Under the pieces are notes generated by a model. That model was not told the origin of the DNA. It made no database searches and saw only the letters and a program-made list of their open reading frames with translations. The translations under genes and the position numbers were made by a program. Positions 24,480 through 36,999 of a stretch of 64,000 nt of DNA are shown piece by piece. This DNA comes from Scortum barcoo (Eukaryota; Chordata; Actinopteri; Centrarchiformes; Terapontidae): NCBI GenBank assembly GCA_023238725.1, contig CM041550.1, forward strand, positions 9,812,440 to 9,876,439. Reading direction: 5' to 3'. Numbering within the stretch: position 1 is the first letter of the stretch; each line of letters begins with the position of its first letter.

Positions 24480-25050
24480 AAAAAGTATTGACCTTTCTGC
24501 CCGAATGCCGTCAGAATTGATAATCAAGGAATTAAGTGAATTAGAGGCTGGCAAGGGCATTTAGAAAGGGTGAGGGATGGATATGTGAGAGGGACTGTAA
24601 TGAAGTCAATGGCGCGAGAGTAATGCCCCATCACCCGGCACCGACAGCACCCCTGCCACACGATCCTTTCCGCTCCTCCCACCCTGCTGCAATACCTCTG
24701 GGCATCGGGGCAGAAGATATTAAAAAACTGTGGCACATCCTTTTCAAGGACAATTAGACATTTCTCCCCTTTGGTCTCCTTATTTACAGACTCCGCTGAG
24801 ACGGCTCAGGAGCAATATTTCGCGAGCTAACATTCATATCAAAACCTTGTTTGCTAGGTGATGCCTGGCATTTCCTTCTGTTTTTTCCGCCGCAGACGAA
24901 AAAAGGTTTCCCTGCCTTCACGAACGAGCTTTGAGCCCCGCATTAAAGGCCCCCGTAAGATGGCAGCTGCCTCTGACAACCATATGCTAATTGATGGTGG
25001 TACTCTGTGAAAAAAGCCCAGAAAGCTGCTCTGCAACATGCTGAGCCATG
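24480..25050. promoter_or_regulatory. Candidate conserved noncoding element
   Basis: Repeat-free block with AATTGATAATCAAGGAATTAAG, CAATTAGACATTT, CTCCTTATTTACAG and ATATGCTAATTGATGG. The mixed GC/AT texture and homeodomain/POU-like cores are CNE-like. This is inference only. Confidence 0.27.
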
Positions 25051-25639
25051 CGAGGAGTACGGCTTACCATCAATGACAATCTACAGCGAAGCTTTTGCTA
25101 CCTGCAAAGCACAACCGATTCCTGTTACTGTTAAACCCGCCATTCTACTTAGGAAGGCTTTTTGTTGCATCCGGTACCTCTGAAGAGCTCTCACAAGTAT
25201 CAGAGGAGTGTCTATGATCCATATTAACACTCAAGTAAGAGATGAGATGAGCCGGCGTGTTAATGCATCTAAGCGTTTCTCTTCTGATTCAACTCCAGTG
25301 CCGGCTCTTTAAACAGCCCGCAACTTCTCAAAACTGTGCCAAACTGGTCCGTAAAAAAAAAAAAAAAAGGAAAAAGGCACAAAACAAAACAATGCTGAAT
25401 TTGTCACTTGGAGAGAAGATAAAAAATATAAAGGAAAATAAATCTCATCTGGTGACCCAGAGGAGTATGGGGTGTTTTTCGGTATCATGACAAAACTGCG
25501 AAGAGGAAAGAAGATGAGATGAGCCAAGAGACGAGCTGAAGGACGAAGATTTTGGTTTCATACATGCAACAAAAAAGCCCTCCTAAAACCCCCCAAAAAG
25601 AAGGACTACCTTGACTGTTACTTTTTGGATAATGAGGTT

Positions 25640-26260
25640 GAATTTGAAAACTGATGAGCTCATCGCTGAGGACGTCTGAGCCTAATGTGAGCCGAGGAAG
25701 CGATGCGCCCCCGGCCCACGTTTGTTTGTATTCTGTTTTAGGCTGAATCACACACTCTGCCGAGGACCTGCTCTGCAAGCTCGAGATCAGGACGGGGATG
25801 CTGCAACAACCACGATGCCCCGCAGCAACCGGTGCTCTCTACAATAGTCTTCTCAGTGGGAGTAGTCATACGCTGACAACCAGGACGGGCTGAGAACAGT
25901 GAGAAGAGACCCGACTCCCACCCACTCGCTTTGTTTGTCTGTGTAGTTCAGCGCATCGTGCATTTTCGTATGTTTTAAAACCGCCGAGATTGTGCGTTAA
26001 ATTGTGGCACAGAGTCTCGGGAGGTCTCGTTGGAGCTGTCAGCACAACTGAGGATGAGAAGGAAGCGCGGTCATGTGAACTTCTTCTTCCCCCTTTCCGT
26101 CTGCGCGCAAACGTACCTCGGCGTGACATTTTCCTGCCCGTTCCAGATTTGAGAAGGCGACGGGCTACCTCGGGCTAACTTTGCACCACTGTTCGTCTGA
26201 CTCATGACACAGGAGGCGAAAGGGCACGAGTGAGGCCGACAAAACTGAACAGACTGGCAG
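25640..26260. promoter_or_regulatory. CpG-enriched intronic region
   Basis: CpGs recur more often than in the flanks (GAGGAAGCGATGCGCCC, AACCGCCGAGATTG, TCTGCGCGCAAACG, CTCGGCGTGACA, GGCGACGGGC). No coding exon was recognised on either strand. It could be a regulatory island. It is not a confident promoter call. Confidence 0.22.
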
Positions 26261-29200
26261 GCAGCGGAGAGTGACTGGGTCATATCTGCTCTGTGGGTAG
26301 TCATGTTGACTTTCCCTGCCCGCTGAGCCTGTTCAATGAGTAAAAGACCAAATACGCCACCAAAAAAAAAAAAAATTGTTTTGACTATCAAACTTTCATC
26401 CCTTATAGGCTTGAAAAGAAGCAGTCAGTGAGTCCACACAGTCCTGAACCACCGTCCAAGCCTGCGGGAGCCCCTATTGCCTTAAGAAGATGATCTTTGA
26501 AAGCACACACTTTTGATGGGCTGTTGCAGGGAGTAAAGCCGACTTTCTCTGGCTTGTTTAACAGTTTTCTCTAACAACAGTAACCTTGAGACTCTGTAGT
26601 CAGGTTGACCTGGGTTGGGCTGTTACAGCAGCGCACCAGACGGCCTTGCCGAGTTCAATTTAATCAAATAGAAATGGTAGATGAAAGGGCTTTTGTCCTT
26701 GTACTCTAGTCTAAAATCAAAGCTTCACTGTCATCTTTGGGAGAGATTTATCTCATAATCACTTGAAAGCTTGCTTTGGTTCTTTTAACTACCAAAAGTA
26801 ACCTTCTGGTAGAATAAACACCGCGTGGAGAAAAAGAGGCTTGGAGGGTGGGAGTGCCGCGTGGTAAGCCACCTCCTGTCTTGAAAATAAACTTCTTCAT
26901 CTTTCTCTCATTTACTTTTCAATATTCTCACTCAACAGACTTGGAACATGTTTACAGAAATCCCCAAAAAATGTCCCAAGGAGTTTAAAGAAGAAAAAAA
27001 TAGCAAACATGGTGATGAATGAGTCAGCTGCCCCTCCGGCGCTGTCGATCTCAGTTTCTTTCTCTCTGACACTCTCTCTCTCTCTCCCATCACTGCCCCT
27101 CTCTCCATCTAATTAGATTTGTCTGTAACCTCACTGTTCCTGCCCCACTTTCAGCTTTCTTTGTCTAGCAGCAGCGCTTGATCCCATGTACCACAGCTCT
27201 CTCCGCAAATGGGATTCCTGCCCACCACAGGGAGATTTTTTTTTTTTTTTTGTGCACTTTTGCAACTTTTGCAACTTAATACAATGGAAACTAACATGGG
27301 GTAGGAAGCCGGCCGTTTGAGGAGCGCAGAGAAGCCTGCATGGCGTTGGCGTTGAAAACTATATAAATAAATATTCATGCTATGCTTCCATTATGACTGG
27401 GCTCTTTAGAGGACTTGTGTAACAGCTGGGAGTAAAGAGCAAACCTGTCAATGAATCCCCATTTGGTTCTTCTTTTCTAGTGCCTCTGAAGGCCTCCTCC
27501 TTCATCTCTCTGACTGATGTATTTTTAAGCAAAGTCTGAGGCCGGCGTGAAAATGAGCGCCGGTCTGCTCGCAGCGTTCAAACACACTGTGTTTCTTGAG
27601 ATGAGTGTGTATAAAGCCCCTGAGCTCTCCCAGACTGACCATGTCCTCCTCCTCCCACCTAAATATGTTGATCCTCACACTGTATCCCTTTGTTTTTGCT
27701 TTTACCTCTCTAAACCATTTAAAGGGCCAGGCACTTTGCAGTGATTGCTTTCGCCGAATACCTACCATCAAAGGTGTTTTTCTAGTTTTAGTACTGTATG
27801 TGCTTACTGACTTTTGTGGCTAAAAACTCTGGGTGATACTGGAAATGCTCATGTGAGTTTATAGTCTTTGCAGAACAATCTTGCCAGCTTCTCATGTGAT
27901 GGATGGATGGATGTTGCAGCAGGGTGTCTCTCCATTGTTCCATACATTTCATAAGCAGCGGCACAACAAAATAAAGCTTAAGAAACTGTCACTGTATATT
28001 GAGAGGTATCTCTATGAAATTATATAACATGCAGTCAGCCAGCTCCACACAGTGCGCTTTGGTTCATCAAACGGATTCTTCATAAGTTACAAAATGAACA
28101 AACGAGGGAAAATACCTAATGTTGGTGAGTCCAGCTGCTCTGATAAAGAGACAGATTTGTGTTTTGATTGTCTGATTTTGACATGCGTGGGCAGAAAATG
28201 CTCGAGCAACAAAAGCGTTGAATCTGTTTCATTTCTTTTCATTTGAAAGAATGGGAAATGCCTTAATGCCTTAATGCAGCAAAGTCCTCCAGTGCCGCTG
28301 ATGCAGAATATATAGCATATATAGCAATTAAATAGCAGAATTCATACTAATGACCCTGCTCGTCCTCCGTTATGTGGCTTTCTGTTTATTTTTAAAAGTT
28401 GCTTTTTGCCCCTGGTTCGCAGACTGTCTGAAGTAAAAACCCCTTCACAAGCACAACCAGGAGCCTTAAATGAGCACATTTCCCCATCCACATGGTGCTT
28501 CATCTCAGTCCCTCTCTCATTCACTTACTGTAAGCAGGGGTGATGAGATTGCGGGTGAAAAGGTATGCCAGTGGTCACTGATCCCATTACCAGCCCAGTT
28601 TTCCCAGTGCTCGTGTCAACCGGCTGCAGCAAGCGAAGCAGGAAAAGAGGATGTGTATGTTTTTTATGTGTTCTATTTTTTTCTGTGCATTCATGTACAT
28701 ATTTGAGGACACGCACAGGCTAACGTCGAAATGCATGTGCATGCAGGGCTGTCTGTGTGCTGCAAAGATCAATGAGGTCCATTGAGGTCCACCTTTGGTC
28801 GAGGCTAACATTAGTGAGCAGACCACATATTATTATTGAAGCACTCCTGGCCAAAATAACAACCCCTGTGTGTCAAGATACTGTTTTCTCATTCTGGTGA
28901 TGGACTGCTAGCCCTCCTTTGATACGTTTAAGAGAGGGAGTGAGAGAGAGAAACGATGGAAACAGAGATACAGGGGGAGAAATATTGACCAGCAGGCACA
29001 AAGACAAAGAACTAAAAAGAGCAGGAAACTGAGACTGAGCGAGAATCAAAGAGCGATAGAAAAAGAGGAAAACAGAATTACAGAGAGAAATGTCGACAGA
29101 GTCCACCCCAAACCTGTAATTTGTCTGCTGAATGTTGCTAAGGAATTATAAATCCATCACAGCGAGGCAACGCTGAAACCAGCAGGATGCCACAGACACA

Positions 29201-30702
29201 TAATGAACTGCCTATGGTAATAGAGATAGAGGCAGAAACAATGTTCCACATAAGAGTGACATCCATCCCCCTCGAACCTCACCTCCCCCACCTGGTTTTG
29301 GCACCAAAACGAAACATTTCCTCTGTTAATTTTCTGGGCCTGGAGGTGACAAAACTGCCCCTATTGTTCTGGCACTCAGCGGTCTTTACTCAACACTCCC
29401 CTGCAGAAAGGCTGTGGCTGAATGTGGCTTTATGTTGCTGCATGTCAGCGGGGAGATCACAGACAAGGAGATTTAAGGAGAGTCTGAGGTGGCCATAAAA
29501 GAGGTATTTGTACAAGCAGTGCAGAATGGTGGTCATTTCATTTTAGAGCAGCGCGTTTAAGTTACTTGGAAAAAAAAAAACATCTATCTTTGGTTGCTCG
29601 ATTCCTCACTGATGGACAGTGCACACACCCCGTACACACGCTCACACACACATATTCAAACTCCAATCTACTATTCTTTTAGCCAGAAGGGGAGGATATG
29701 TTGCCAACATATAATTCTCCTCCCTCTGCTCTCCTCTCCTCTTCTCCATATCTATGTGGAATGCGTTTGAAGATGATAAACTGCTTTTTTTTTTTTTTTT
29801 TTTTGCCCTCTGCAAGACATTTGCTTTCTCTGGTCCAGTCAGACCATCCATCGCATCCAAGCATGTAGCGATGCAGCCTGCACTGAGCCAAGGCTCTGGC
29901 TCCAGGCGCTGTGGCTGGCTCTCCAACTAGCAACCAAGCTGTCAGGCTTGACCCTGTCGGAGCCCCAGTCACTGTATCTTTACTTCATCTGCTAAAAAAA
30001 GAAAGGCTAAGGATGGTGGTGAGGGAAAAAAGTCAAGGCTAGTAGATGTAATTCAGCCAGATTATTTTGCATGCGCTACTTTGCTGTGGCGTTTTTTAAA
30101 AATGGACTCATCTTTGTCAGTTTTCCTCCAAAAGTCCTGCAGCATAACCGCTAAACAGAAAAGTACGTCTCCTCATTCTGCTACGCTGAATAAAAAACAC
30201 GAGGCAACTGTAAACATGTCATCATCCCCATCCCCAAATAAGCTTGAAAACACTGCAGGGAAATAGTGATTGCATTCTCCTGCTCATAAGTATAAATCCG
30301 TACAGCAGTGTCTTGTATTACTGAGAGTAGCTCAAGTTACAAAAAAATGTCCTGTCATGTTGTAATTGTCTTTGTGAATTAAGTTTATCATAGTAGTAGC
30401 AGTAGTTATCGAAGTAATTGGATGGTATCACATTCTGTCCACAAATTAACTGGCAAATAGATTTTTATTTAAAAGAATGCAAAAAGCTTTTACACCATTA
30501 TTTACACATTTTGTTTACTGAAAAACTATTTCACACATCATGTGTATTGATTCCCAACTCAAGTATTAGCATTTTTAGCCCCCGGCAAGCACAACAATGC
30601 CTTGAGAAAGAGTCCACTCCCACAGACAGAACAAGCCAGCGAATAACAACTTGTCTCATTTGATTGTTGTTGCATTGTGTGCTTAAATATGAGTCACTAA
30701 GT

Positions 30703-30738
30703 GAGTGTGTGTGCATGTGTCTGTGTGTGTGTGTGTGA

Positions 30739-30768
<30 letters not shown>
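30703..30768. repeat. Compound (TG)n-(AG)n microsatellite
   Basis: An imperfect TG tract (30703-30738) is followed directly by a pure (AG)14-type tract (30741-30768). Confidence 0.92.
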
Positions 30769-30773
<5 letters not shown>

Positions 30774-33587
30774 AAATGTCCTGTTCTGTTTGTGTCCGTG
30801 TGATATTTAGTGTGAGACGGCCAGAGGTAAATTCTGTGTACGTCTGTGGGATGTGTCTCTGTATGTGTGTGTGACTGCATATATTGTATGTCTATGTTTG
30901 TGCATACCAGTGTGTCTATTGCACTTCAGCAGGTTGGGTTTTTGTTGACACTGTGTTGACAGAGGTGCAATAGATGTATAATTTTGAGGCTATGAATGCT
31001 GTGCTGGAACCAGAAGCATGAGACAATGAGTACACAGGAAAGATTGGTTTATGTGGCCTGTAACTGACTGTCTACAGGGACACTGTAGTGATGAATGAAA
31101 GGCTGGGCAAAGTCTGTTTGTCTGTCTGCAGGCTGACTTCACGGCCTGCTTCTTCATCACCTTTGTTGTCACTACACTGGAGATGCTGGGTAGTTCAGCC
31201 TCAGGCTGGATAGAGCAGATGCCTTTGAATGGTAGAGCTCATCAAGATGAGTGACAGATGTTAAGCAGAAACTTGACCTCTAGCTGAGTGGGAGTACAGT
31301 GCTAACGATATACTTTATGCCTGACTGCAATGTTGCATATTATAGTTTTAAAGTAGTTCAGCCAAACCGGTGAGTAATCTTTTCTGTCATCTTCAGAACT
31401 GCAGATTTTCCAAATCTTTCCATTTACCTGTGAGCACTGTTCCACACAAGCATCCTTATTAACACACGAGTGCTGCACTGGCTTCATAATAGATGACTAT
31501 TCATCTTACCCCAGAGCAGTTACAACAACCACCATTTCCTACTCTTAAAAGCCTCTAATTAGCAGGTAAAAATATTCAGTTTTGTGCACTTCCCTAGGCT
31601 GCATATGTGTGGGACAGAAGACGAGAAGGAGAAAGACAGAAACAGAGCAAAAAGTTAAGTCTAAGTTAAGTCTAGCACAAATACTTTTAGAGGATATATG
31701 TGCACGACAAACCACGTTGGTCAAATACGCGTTGATCAGGCTGAATTAGCAAGTGCTGAATGTGCGGCTGATTTGCAAATGCACTTTGATGACTGACGTG
31801 ACAGTAAAGCACCCTAACTGAGGTTGACGAGCAGCGAAATCTGAATTTCATATGTACACTCATTTGGGCAAGGACATAGCAGCAAATTCTGTGCAGGATT
31901 AAAGTGTCAAAAATATAGCAGAAGATGAAAACATTATTGTCAGGCTTCTGAAGCTAGTACTCACAAAAATAAATGCCAGAAATCTGCGATTGGCACCTTC
32001 TCAGGAAATACCCTGGTTCAACTTTCACTCACCACAGATAAAAATGATCTGGTGGAGAAATGGATGTGTTGGTGTCTGTGCTTTTTCAGAGATCTGTGAA
32101 GTATCTCTGTTTGAGAAACATAAAAAAAAAAAAAAAAAACATAGTAAAAGGTGCAGCAGCATGTAGCACAAATGGTTTTTCAAACTTTGGAGGCTGCACT
32201 GTTGCTGTTAGCGGGCCGAGTATCACATTAACTAGTAGCAACACTGTCTAAACCCACTTCACACCCATGAAGTGCAGCTCCGCCAAGTTGTCAATGGAAA
32301 TCCACCTCAAATGTGCAGAGACACAGGATGCTCTAGACTGCAGTTGGCTTATGTTTTATTGAGGTTTTCGGGTCTTTAGGACTACAAATGAAGAAAAGTT
32401 TTTTCTAGTAAATAAGTGAAGTATGACAGCATTTAAGAACTTTTCTTATTCCCTTTACATAGTCAAATGAAATTTGAGCCATTGTAGCTTCTTCTTGTCA
32501 TTTATTACATGCAATGTCTCCTCTCCGCGCTCCTTCTCTTCCATTTACAGGACATTCTTTTTGTGTGCAGATCTTAGGGCCCTGTAATCACTTTTAAAAA
32601 GGAGTTTAAGATGCAGCAGAGCTAAAGGCACAAATGCACTTCCAGCAGGGTAGACAGACACTGAGATTGGCAATTTCTCTTATCACCATCTGAAGCTAAC
32701 GTGGGTTGCCAGGTTGAGATGAGGTCACACATGGTCTATGGCCCAGCGACGGGGCGCTGGCTCTGCCTCATGGCTCTAACAGTGGGATATACACATGCAC
32801 ACACACGGAACTGGCAGCCTAGAGGAATGCTCTCATTCAGCACAGGGGCGACGGAAGTTTGTCAGAATGAAGCTGCGCTACTGAGCCCTGAGTTAATGTA
32901 ACTACCACAGAGCTGGCAGTATTTGGGGTTACCAGTTCAGTCTCAGACAAACAAACAAACACACACACACACAGGCAAAAAATCATGCTGAAAAATTTTC
33001 AGACTATTTGCAGTGCTTTTCAGATTTTGTTGTCTGACAAAATGACAATTTCTAGCCATTCAGCTGATATAATTCAATGCACATAGAAATGAGATATCAT
33101 ACAGGTTTGCATTTATTTATACATTCTCCTGTGTTGAGTCTCCATTCACTCCACTCCTCTGCCCGCAAACATTTATTGGAATGAGCACAAGAAGCCAAAT
33201 AGAGATGCACTGATTGACAAAACCACATCTTGGGCCTTAAATGAGAGTTTATATGTGCATGGCGGGCATATTTACAACTGTTAACAAACAGCCTTAGGGG
33301 AGAGAGGGAGTTCCAGAGAGATAGAGACAGAGGTGTAGGAGGTGGTGGAGAAATAAACTTTATGGAAATGGTGGACCAACAGAGACCCCCCGACTACAAG
33401 CTGCATAATGCAACAAAAGAAGGGGATGATGTTTGTGTCAGAGTACTTTCTAATATTCATACGTTACATTTTCCAACTTAATTGGAATCTGTCAGGGCGC
33501 ATTGGCCGTGAGTGGCATCACAGCAGCAGCTGGGCTGTTTCCCCACGGCTGATGAGATGCAATAAAAAGCGCAAGAGCGAGAGGGAC

Positions 33588-33621
<34 letters not shown>

Positions 33622-33622
33622 G
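33588..33622. repeat. (GA)n microsatellite
   Basis: A GA run with one AAAG interruption. Confidence 0.9.
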
Positions 33623-35189
33623 GAAGTGTATAGCAGGGCGCCGAATGAAATGCAATTCGGAGTCAATGGGAGTCAAAAACACATTACTGCAAGCATGGCT
33701 TGAGTAAACCTGTAAAGGGAAGATTGTTTAAGACAAATACTTCTGCCTATTCAAACCCAACAGTTCCCTCTGGGGACTTTCTCTCTCCCATCATCTCTAT
33801 TTGTCTGTCTATTTATCTGGATCACACAAACCCCACACACGCACTCTGACGCATACACATACAAACACACACACATATTCCCATGCATAAGGCTTTACAG
33901 GAGCTAGAGCTGGTCCAGTGCTGTCATTCTGAGGCCAGTATTGATGACAATTTGATAATATTATATCAGTTAATAAGTGTTTTTGATTGAAACAGCATTA
34001 CAATTTTTTTTATCAACAAAGCATGTCACTGGCCATTGTTATGACATTTCTAAATAACCTCAAACATATCAGTCCGTATTTTATAATTTCTTGTTACTTA
34101 TTGGTCGACACAGACTATATGCATATGTAAGCATATCTGTGAGCTGATCTAAAATCAGCCAATAATATTGGCCCAGCAAGTGCAAACACTGGGCGCTTTC
34201 TTTTAACACACTGCATCTGATGGCCACATTTATGCACCTCATCATCAATGCCAGTGAATCCATATGTTGTTGTGAGCTCACACACATACAGAGAGGACAG
34301 GGTAATTAAATAAGTTACAGATTTAAATAATGAAGACATCTTACATGTTACTGCATTTAAGCAACCAGGCATTCATACGAAGGACTGCTCTTTCATGTAC
34401 CCAATGAAAAGGAGGAGCTCGGTGTCGGGATTGGCATGAAAAGGTGCCAGCGCTGTTAGCAGCCAGCTCAAGATGGGCATACAAACAAATCTACCTGCCA
34501 ATATGAGATCTTTGACACCACAGGATATGATGCAAGCCTACATTTCAAAATGCAAGTAGATGTACCCACTGATAGTATATCCTGGCCAGCTATTTCAGCA
34601 ACCATTCGCTGACTTTATGCAGGCCTCATGTTACATTTAATCTAATTTCTGTCTCAGGTCTGTCTATCAAGAAGAAGTAAAAGAGGTTAAAACCTCAAGA
34701 GTATAGAGAAAGAGCTGATAATCTCTGTGTTAAATATAAAAAAAGGAATGCAACAAACATCTAGAATACAGCTTTAAAAGAAGTGTACAGCTTTTTGGAA
34801 TAGGAGGATGTCGTCCGTGAAGAAAGCCACAAAATGAGTCGATTGGGCCTCAAACACCCCTGCTCATTCCACATTAACATTGTAACTTTAATAGCAGACC
34901 ATTTGCTGACAGAATGCCTTGGATGCAAGAGCCCAAGCTCCAGCTGTGCAACTCAACTGAGTCATGAATGATGCTGTACCCCAGACTGCAGCAGAGGATC
35001 ATCCTATTCTCTGCCCTCTCGCCGGGTTTGTTTGTGCAAAGGAAGGAAGGTAGCGACAACATGATGTACTGTACTGAAATGGATTAGTAAGTGACATCAC
35101 ACAGCAAATGGACAACACTTATCTAGTGCTTTTACACTGGGGAAAAAAGAAATGCTTCATAATGACTCACACTTCATAATGCCCCACAT

Positions 35190-35242
<53 letters not shown>
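35190..35242. repeat. Pure (CA)n microsatellite (~53 bp)
   Basis: Uninterrupted CA repeat bordered by CCCACATG and CAGCAGATC. Confidence 0.95.
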
Positions 35243-35243
<1 letters not shown>

Positions 35244-35639
35244 CAGATCAAGCATGCAAGCCTGGCCTGATCATTGGGAGCAGTTTGGGGCTCAGTGCCT
35301 TGCAAAAGTCAGCCAACCTACATCGCATGGATGATGATGTGAATGTACAATGTTGTTGTGTGGCATCCAGGCTCTAACATTGTTGCTCTCAACAAAGAAG
35401 CACCAAGCTCGGCACAGCAAGGGGGAGCAACGATAATAACTTCCCCTCTGGGGGGAGCATAGATTCAGATCCTACTGGTGGATGCTGGGGTGGAGATAGG
35501 GCTTTTGATACACCACAGAAAAGCAACATAGCTTTCATGTGAGCGGTGCAGCAGGAGCTGAACACTGATGACTTGAAGGCACAGTAAGGAGGACTTCTCT
35601 AAAAAACAATATAATAAACAAAATATATTATAAAAAAAA

Positions 35640-35925
35640 GATCTCTCTCAATCATCATACTGCATGTGAAGTCACATGCAAAAAAACTGTTTTTTATTCT
35701 GAGTTCTGTCTTGGAACATAATGAATAAAAAATAACTGAAACTCTTTTGTTAGAAAAAAAAGTTTGGAACCATTTCCACAATCAAGCAAATTCTGTCTTT
35801 CCATGATATGGAAAAAGTAAGTTTTCACAACATCACAAGTGGACCATTGTAACTCCCTATACGATCCCATTAAGTTGTCTGCAGAGGGGCCAGAGTGCCG
35901 CTGCAAGGATGTGAATATTTTTGTC
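35640..35925 (+). mobile_element. Fossil of the LINE reverse-transcriptase C-terminal region
   Basis: The plus strand reads QILSFHDMEKVS (about 35783-35818), matching the LINE motif R.FLSF.DLEKVIHAF. After a one-base shift it gives TSQVDHCNSLYDP, matching the motif ..SRLDYCNSLLYGLP. After another shift it gives LQRGQSAAARM, matching LQRVQNAAARL. This trio marks the post-palm region of L2/CR1/Rex1-type LINE RTs. Frameshifts and stops show it is dead. The 5' limit is approximate. Confidence 0.78.
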
Positions 35926-36005
35926 CCACTAATCTTTTAATCTGTTGTCACTGCTGTAACTGTATTTTGTCCTTTGCAGTCTATTGTTGCTATTGTTGCT
36001 AGTAT

Positions 36006-36140
36006 GCCGTGTTGGGCAAGCTACTCATAATGTGTAGTGAGCTAAGCTACCAAGTTTTAAAATTAAATGAAGGATCTCTCCAAGGAAGGAGAAATGTAGC
36101 AAGCTTAAGCTATAGCAACATGTCAAAAGTAGCTCACTGC
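36006..36140. mobile_element. hAT-like nonautonomous element fragment
   Basis: It begins GTGTTGGGCAAGCTACTCAT and continues with repeated 'AGCTA'-type phrases (TAGTGAGCTAAGCTACCAAG, TGTAGCAAGCTTAAGCTA, AAGTAGCTCACTG). This is the characteristic texture of abundant fish MITEs whose termini start CAGTGTTGGGCAA. The right terminus is not found, so it is a partial copy. Confidence 0.55.
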
Positions 36141-36376
36141 GTCGAAGGTATTTTCCTTTCCACACTGAACCAGCCTCATTCCGAGTCAGTTCTTTCTCAG
36201 TGATCAAAACTCAAAGAGAAAGGCAAGCAACAGATGTTAGGTTTGGTTGTTTGTTAGCAATAAGCTGTGCTCTCTGCTCACACCGCACCAAAAAACTATT
36301 TGGCAACAAAAACAAACAGAAAAGATGTGCACCACATAATAACAAAAAGCAGATGCTGAGATAATGTTTGTTTATA

Positions 36377-36379
36377 TGT

Positions 36380-36421
<42 letters not shown>
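36377..36421. repeat. (TG)n microsatellite
   Basis: About 45 bp of nearly pure TG repeats, ending immediately before a MITE-like sequence. Confidence 0.93.
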
Positions 36422-36422
36422 A

Positions 36423-36482
36423 ATGTTGGAAAGTAACCAGGTATTTCATATTTTCATTTTCTGCTACTATTTATACTTCAAT
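36423..36482. mobile_element. Short hAT-like MITE end
   Basis: AATGTTGGAAAGTAACCAGG followed by TTTTCTGCTACTATTTATAC resembles the terminus of the common fish element that starts (CAG)TGTTGGAAAGTAAC and continues with a 'TGCTACTTTATACTTC' phrase. It is very short and internally deleted. Confidence 0.4.
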
Positions 36483-36632
36483 GTGTTTGAGGATTTGGCA
36501 AAGACCTGACAAAGCATGAATTCAGACTTTTTTACAAATCAGTATCATGACTTAACAATTTCTTCTTCCATCTGATCCATTTATTGCAATTAAATCACAT
36601 TAAAATTTCTTTATTTGAGGATGATACCAAAC

Positions 36633-36825
36633 AAGATTCAATTTATTGTCATGTGCACAACAAATTACACAGATTGAAGTCTCAGGCTCAACAAATACAA
36701 CAAAAAAATAAATAATAAAGTGCTAGAGTAAATACAATATAGACCTAAAATATAAATTATACAACTAAAATAAAATATATTACTTAACAGAGATACATAC
36801 AACAGAATACAACTAATAGTGGCTT
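36633..36825 (-). mobile_element. LINE 3' end, minus strand
   Basis: The reverse complement ends in TTGTGCACATGACAATAAAT followed by TGAATCTT. This is the 3' terminus typical of teleost Rex1/L2-like LINEs (compare TGACAATAAAGTTGAATTC of the plus-strand copy at 61272). Upstream, in element orientation, is AT-rich UTR-like sequence. The pentamer tail is lost. Confidence 0.65.
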
Positions 36826-36999
36826 TCCAAATGGGGAGCACGCCGACCACCATCTACTGAAGTTAACATGCTGACTGTAATTACCTGATACAACTCCATT
36901 TTAAAAAAGTCTGATTAGTTGTACACATCATTCTTCTGTTCTCTGTTTCTTCTTCTCTTCTGTCTCTTTAAATTGAATTATGTGTTAAATGTTTTGTGT

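Larger units (their letters stand above)
26262..35186. other. Intronic DNA with scattered simple repeats, no gene seen
   Basis: It contains A-run 26361-26374, CT-rich 27057-27090, T-runs 27238-27251 and 29786-29804, a (TGGA)3 at about 27900, TG/AG tracts at 30703-30768, A-run 32122-32139 and GA at 33588-33622. The rest is unique. Frames up to 103 aa show no recognisable product. Confidence 0.5.

Noticed and set aside
25640..26260. erbb4 exon 1 / promoter in the CpG-enriched region
   Set aside because: No minus-strand signal-peptide frame ending in a phase-1 donor next to the expected Ser-Asp-Ser-Gln-Ser residues was found.
27896..27914. (TGGA)n as a SINE tail
   Set aside because: No SINE body precedes or follows it. 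It is a simple tetranucleotide run.
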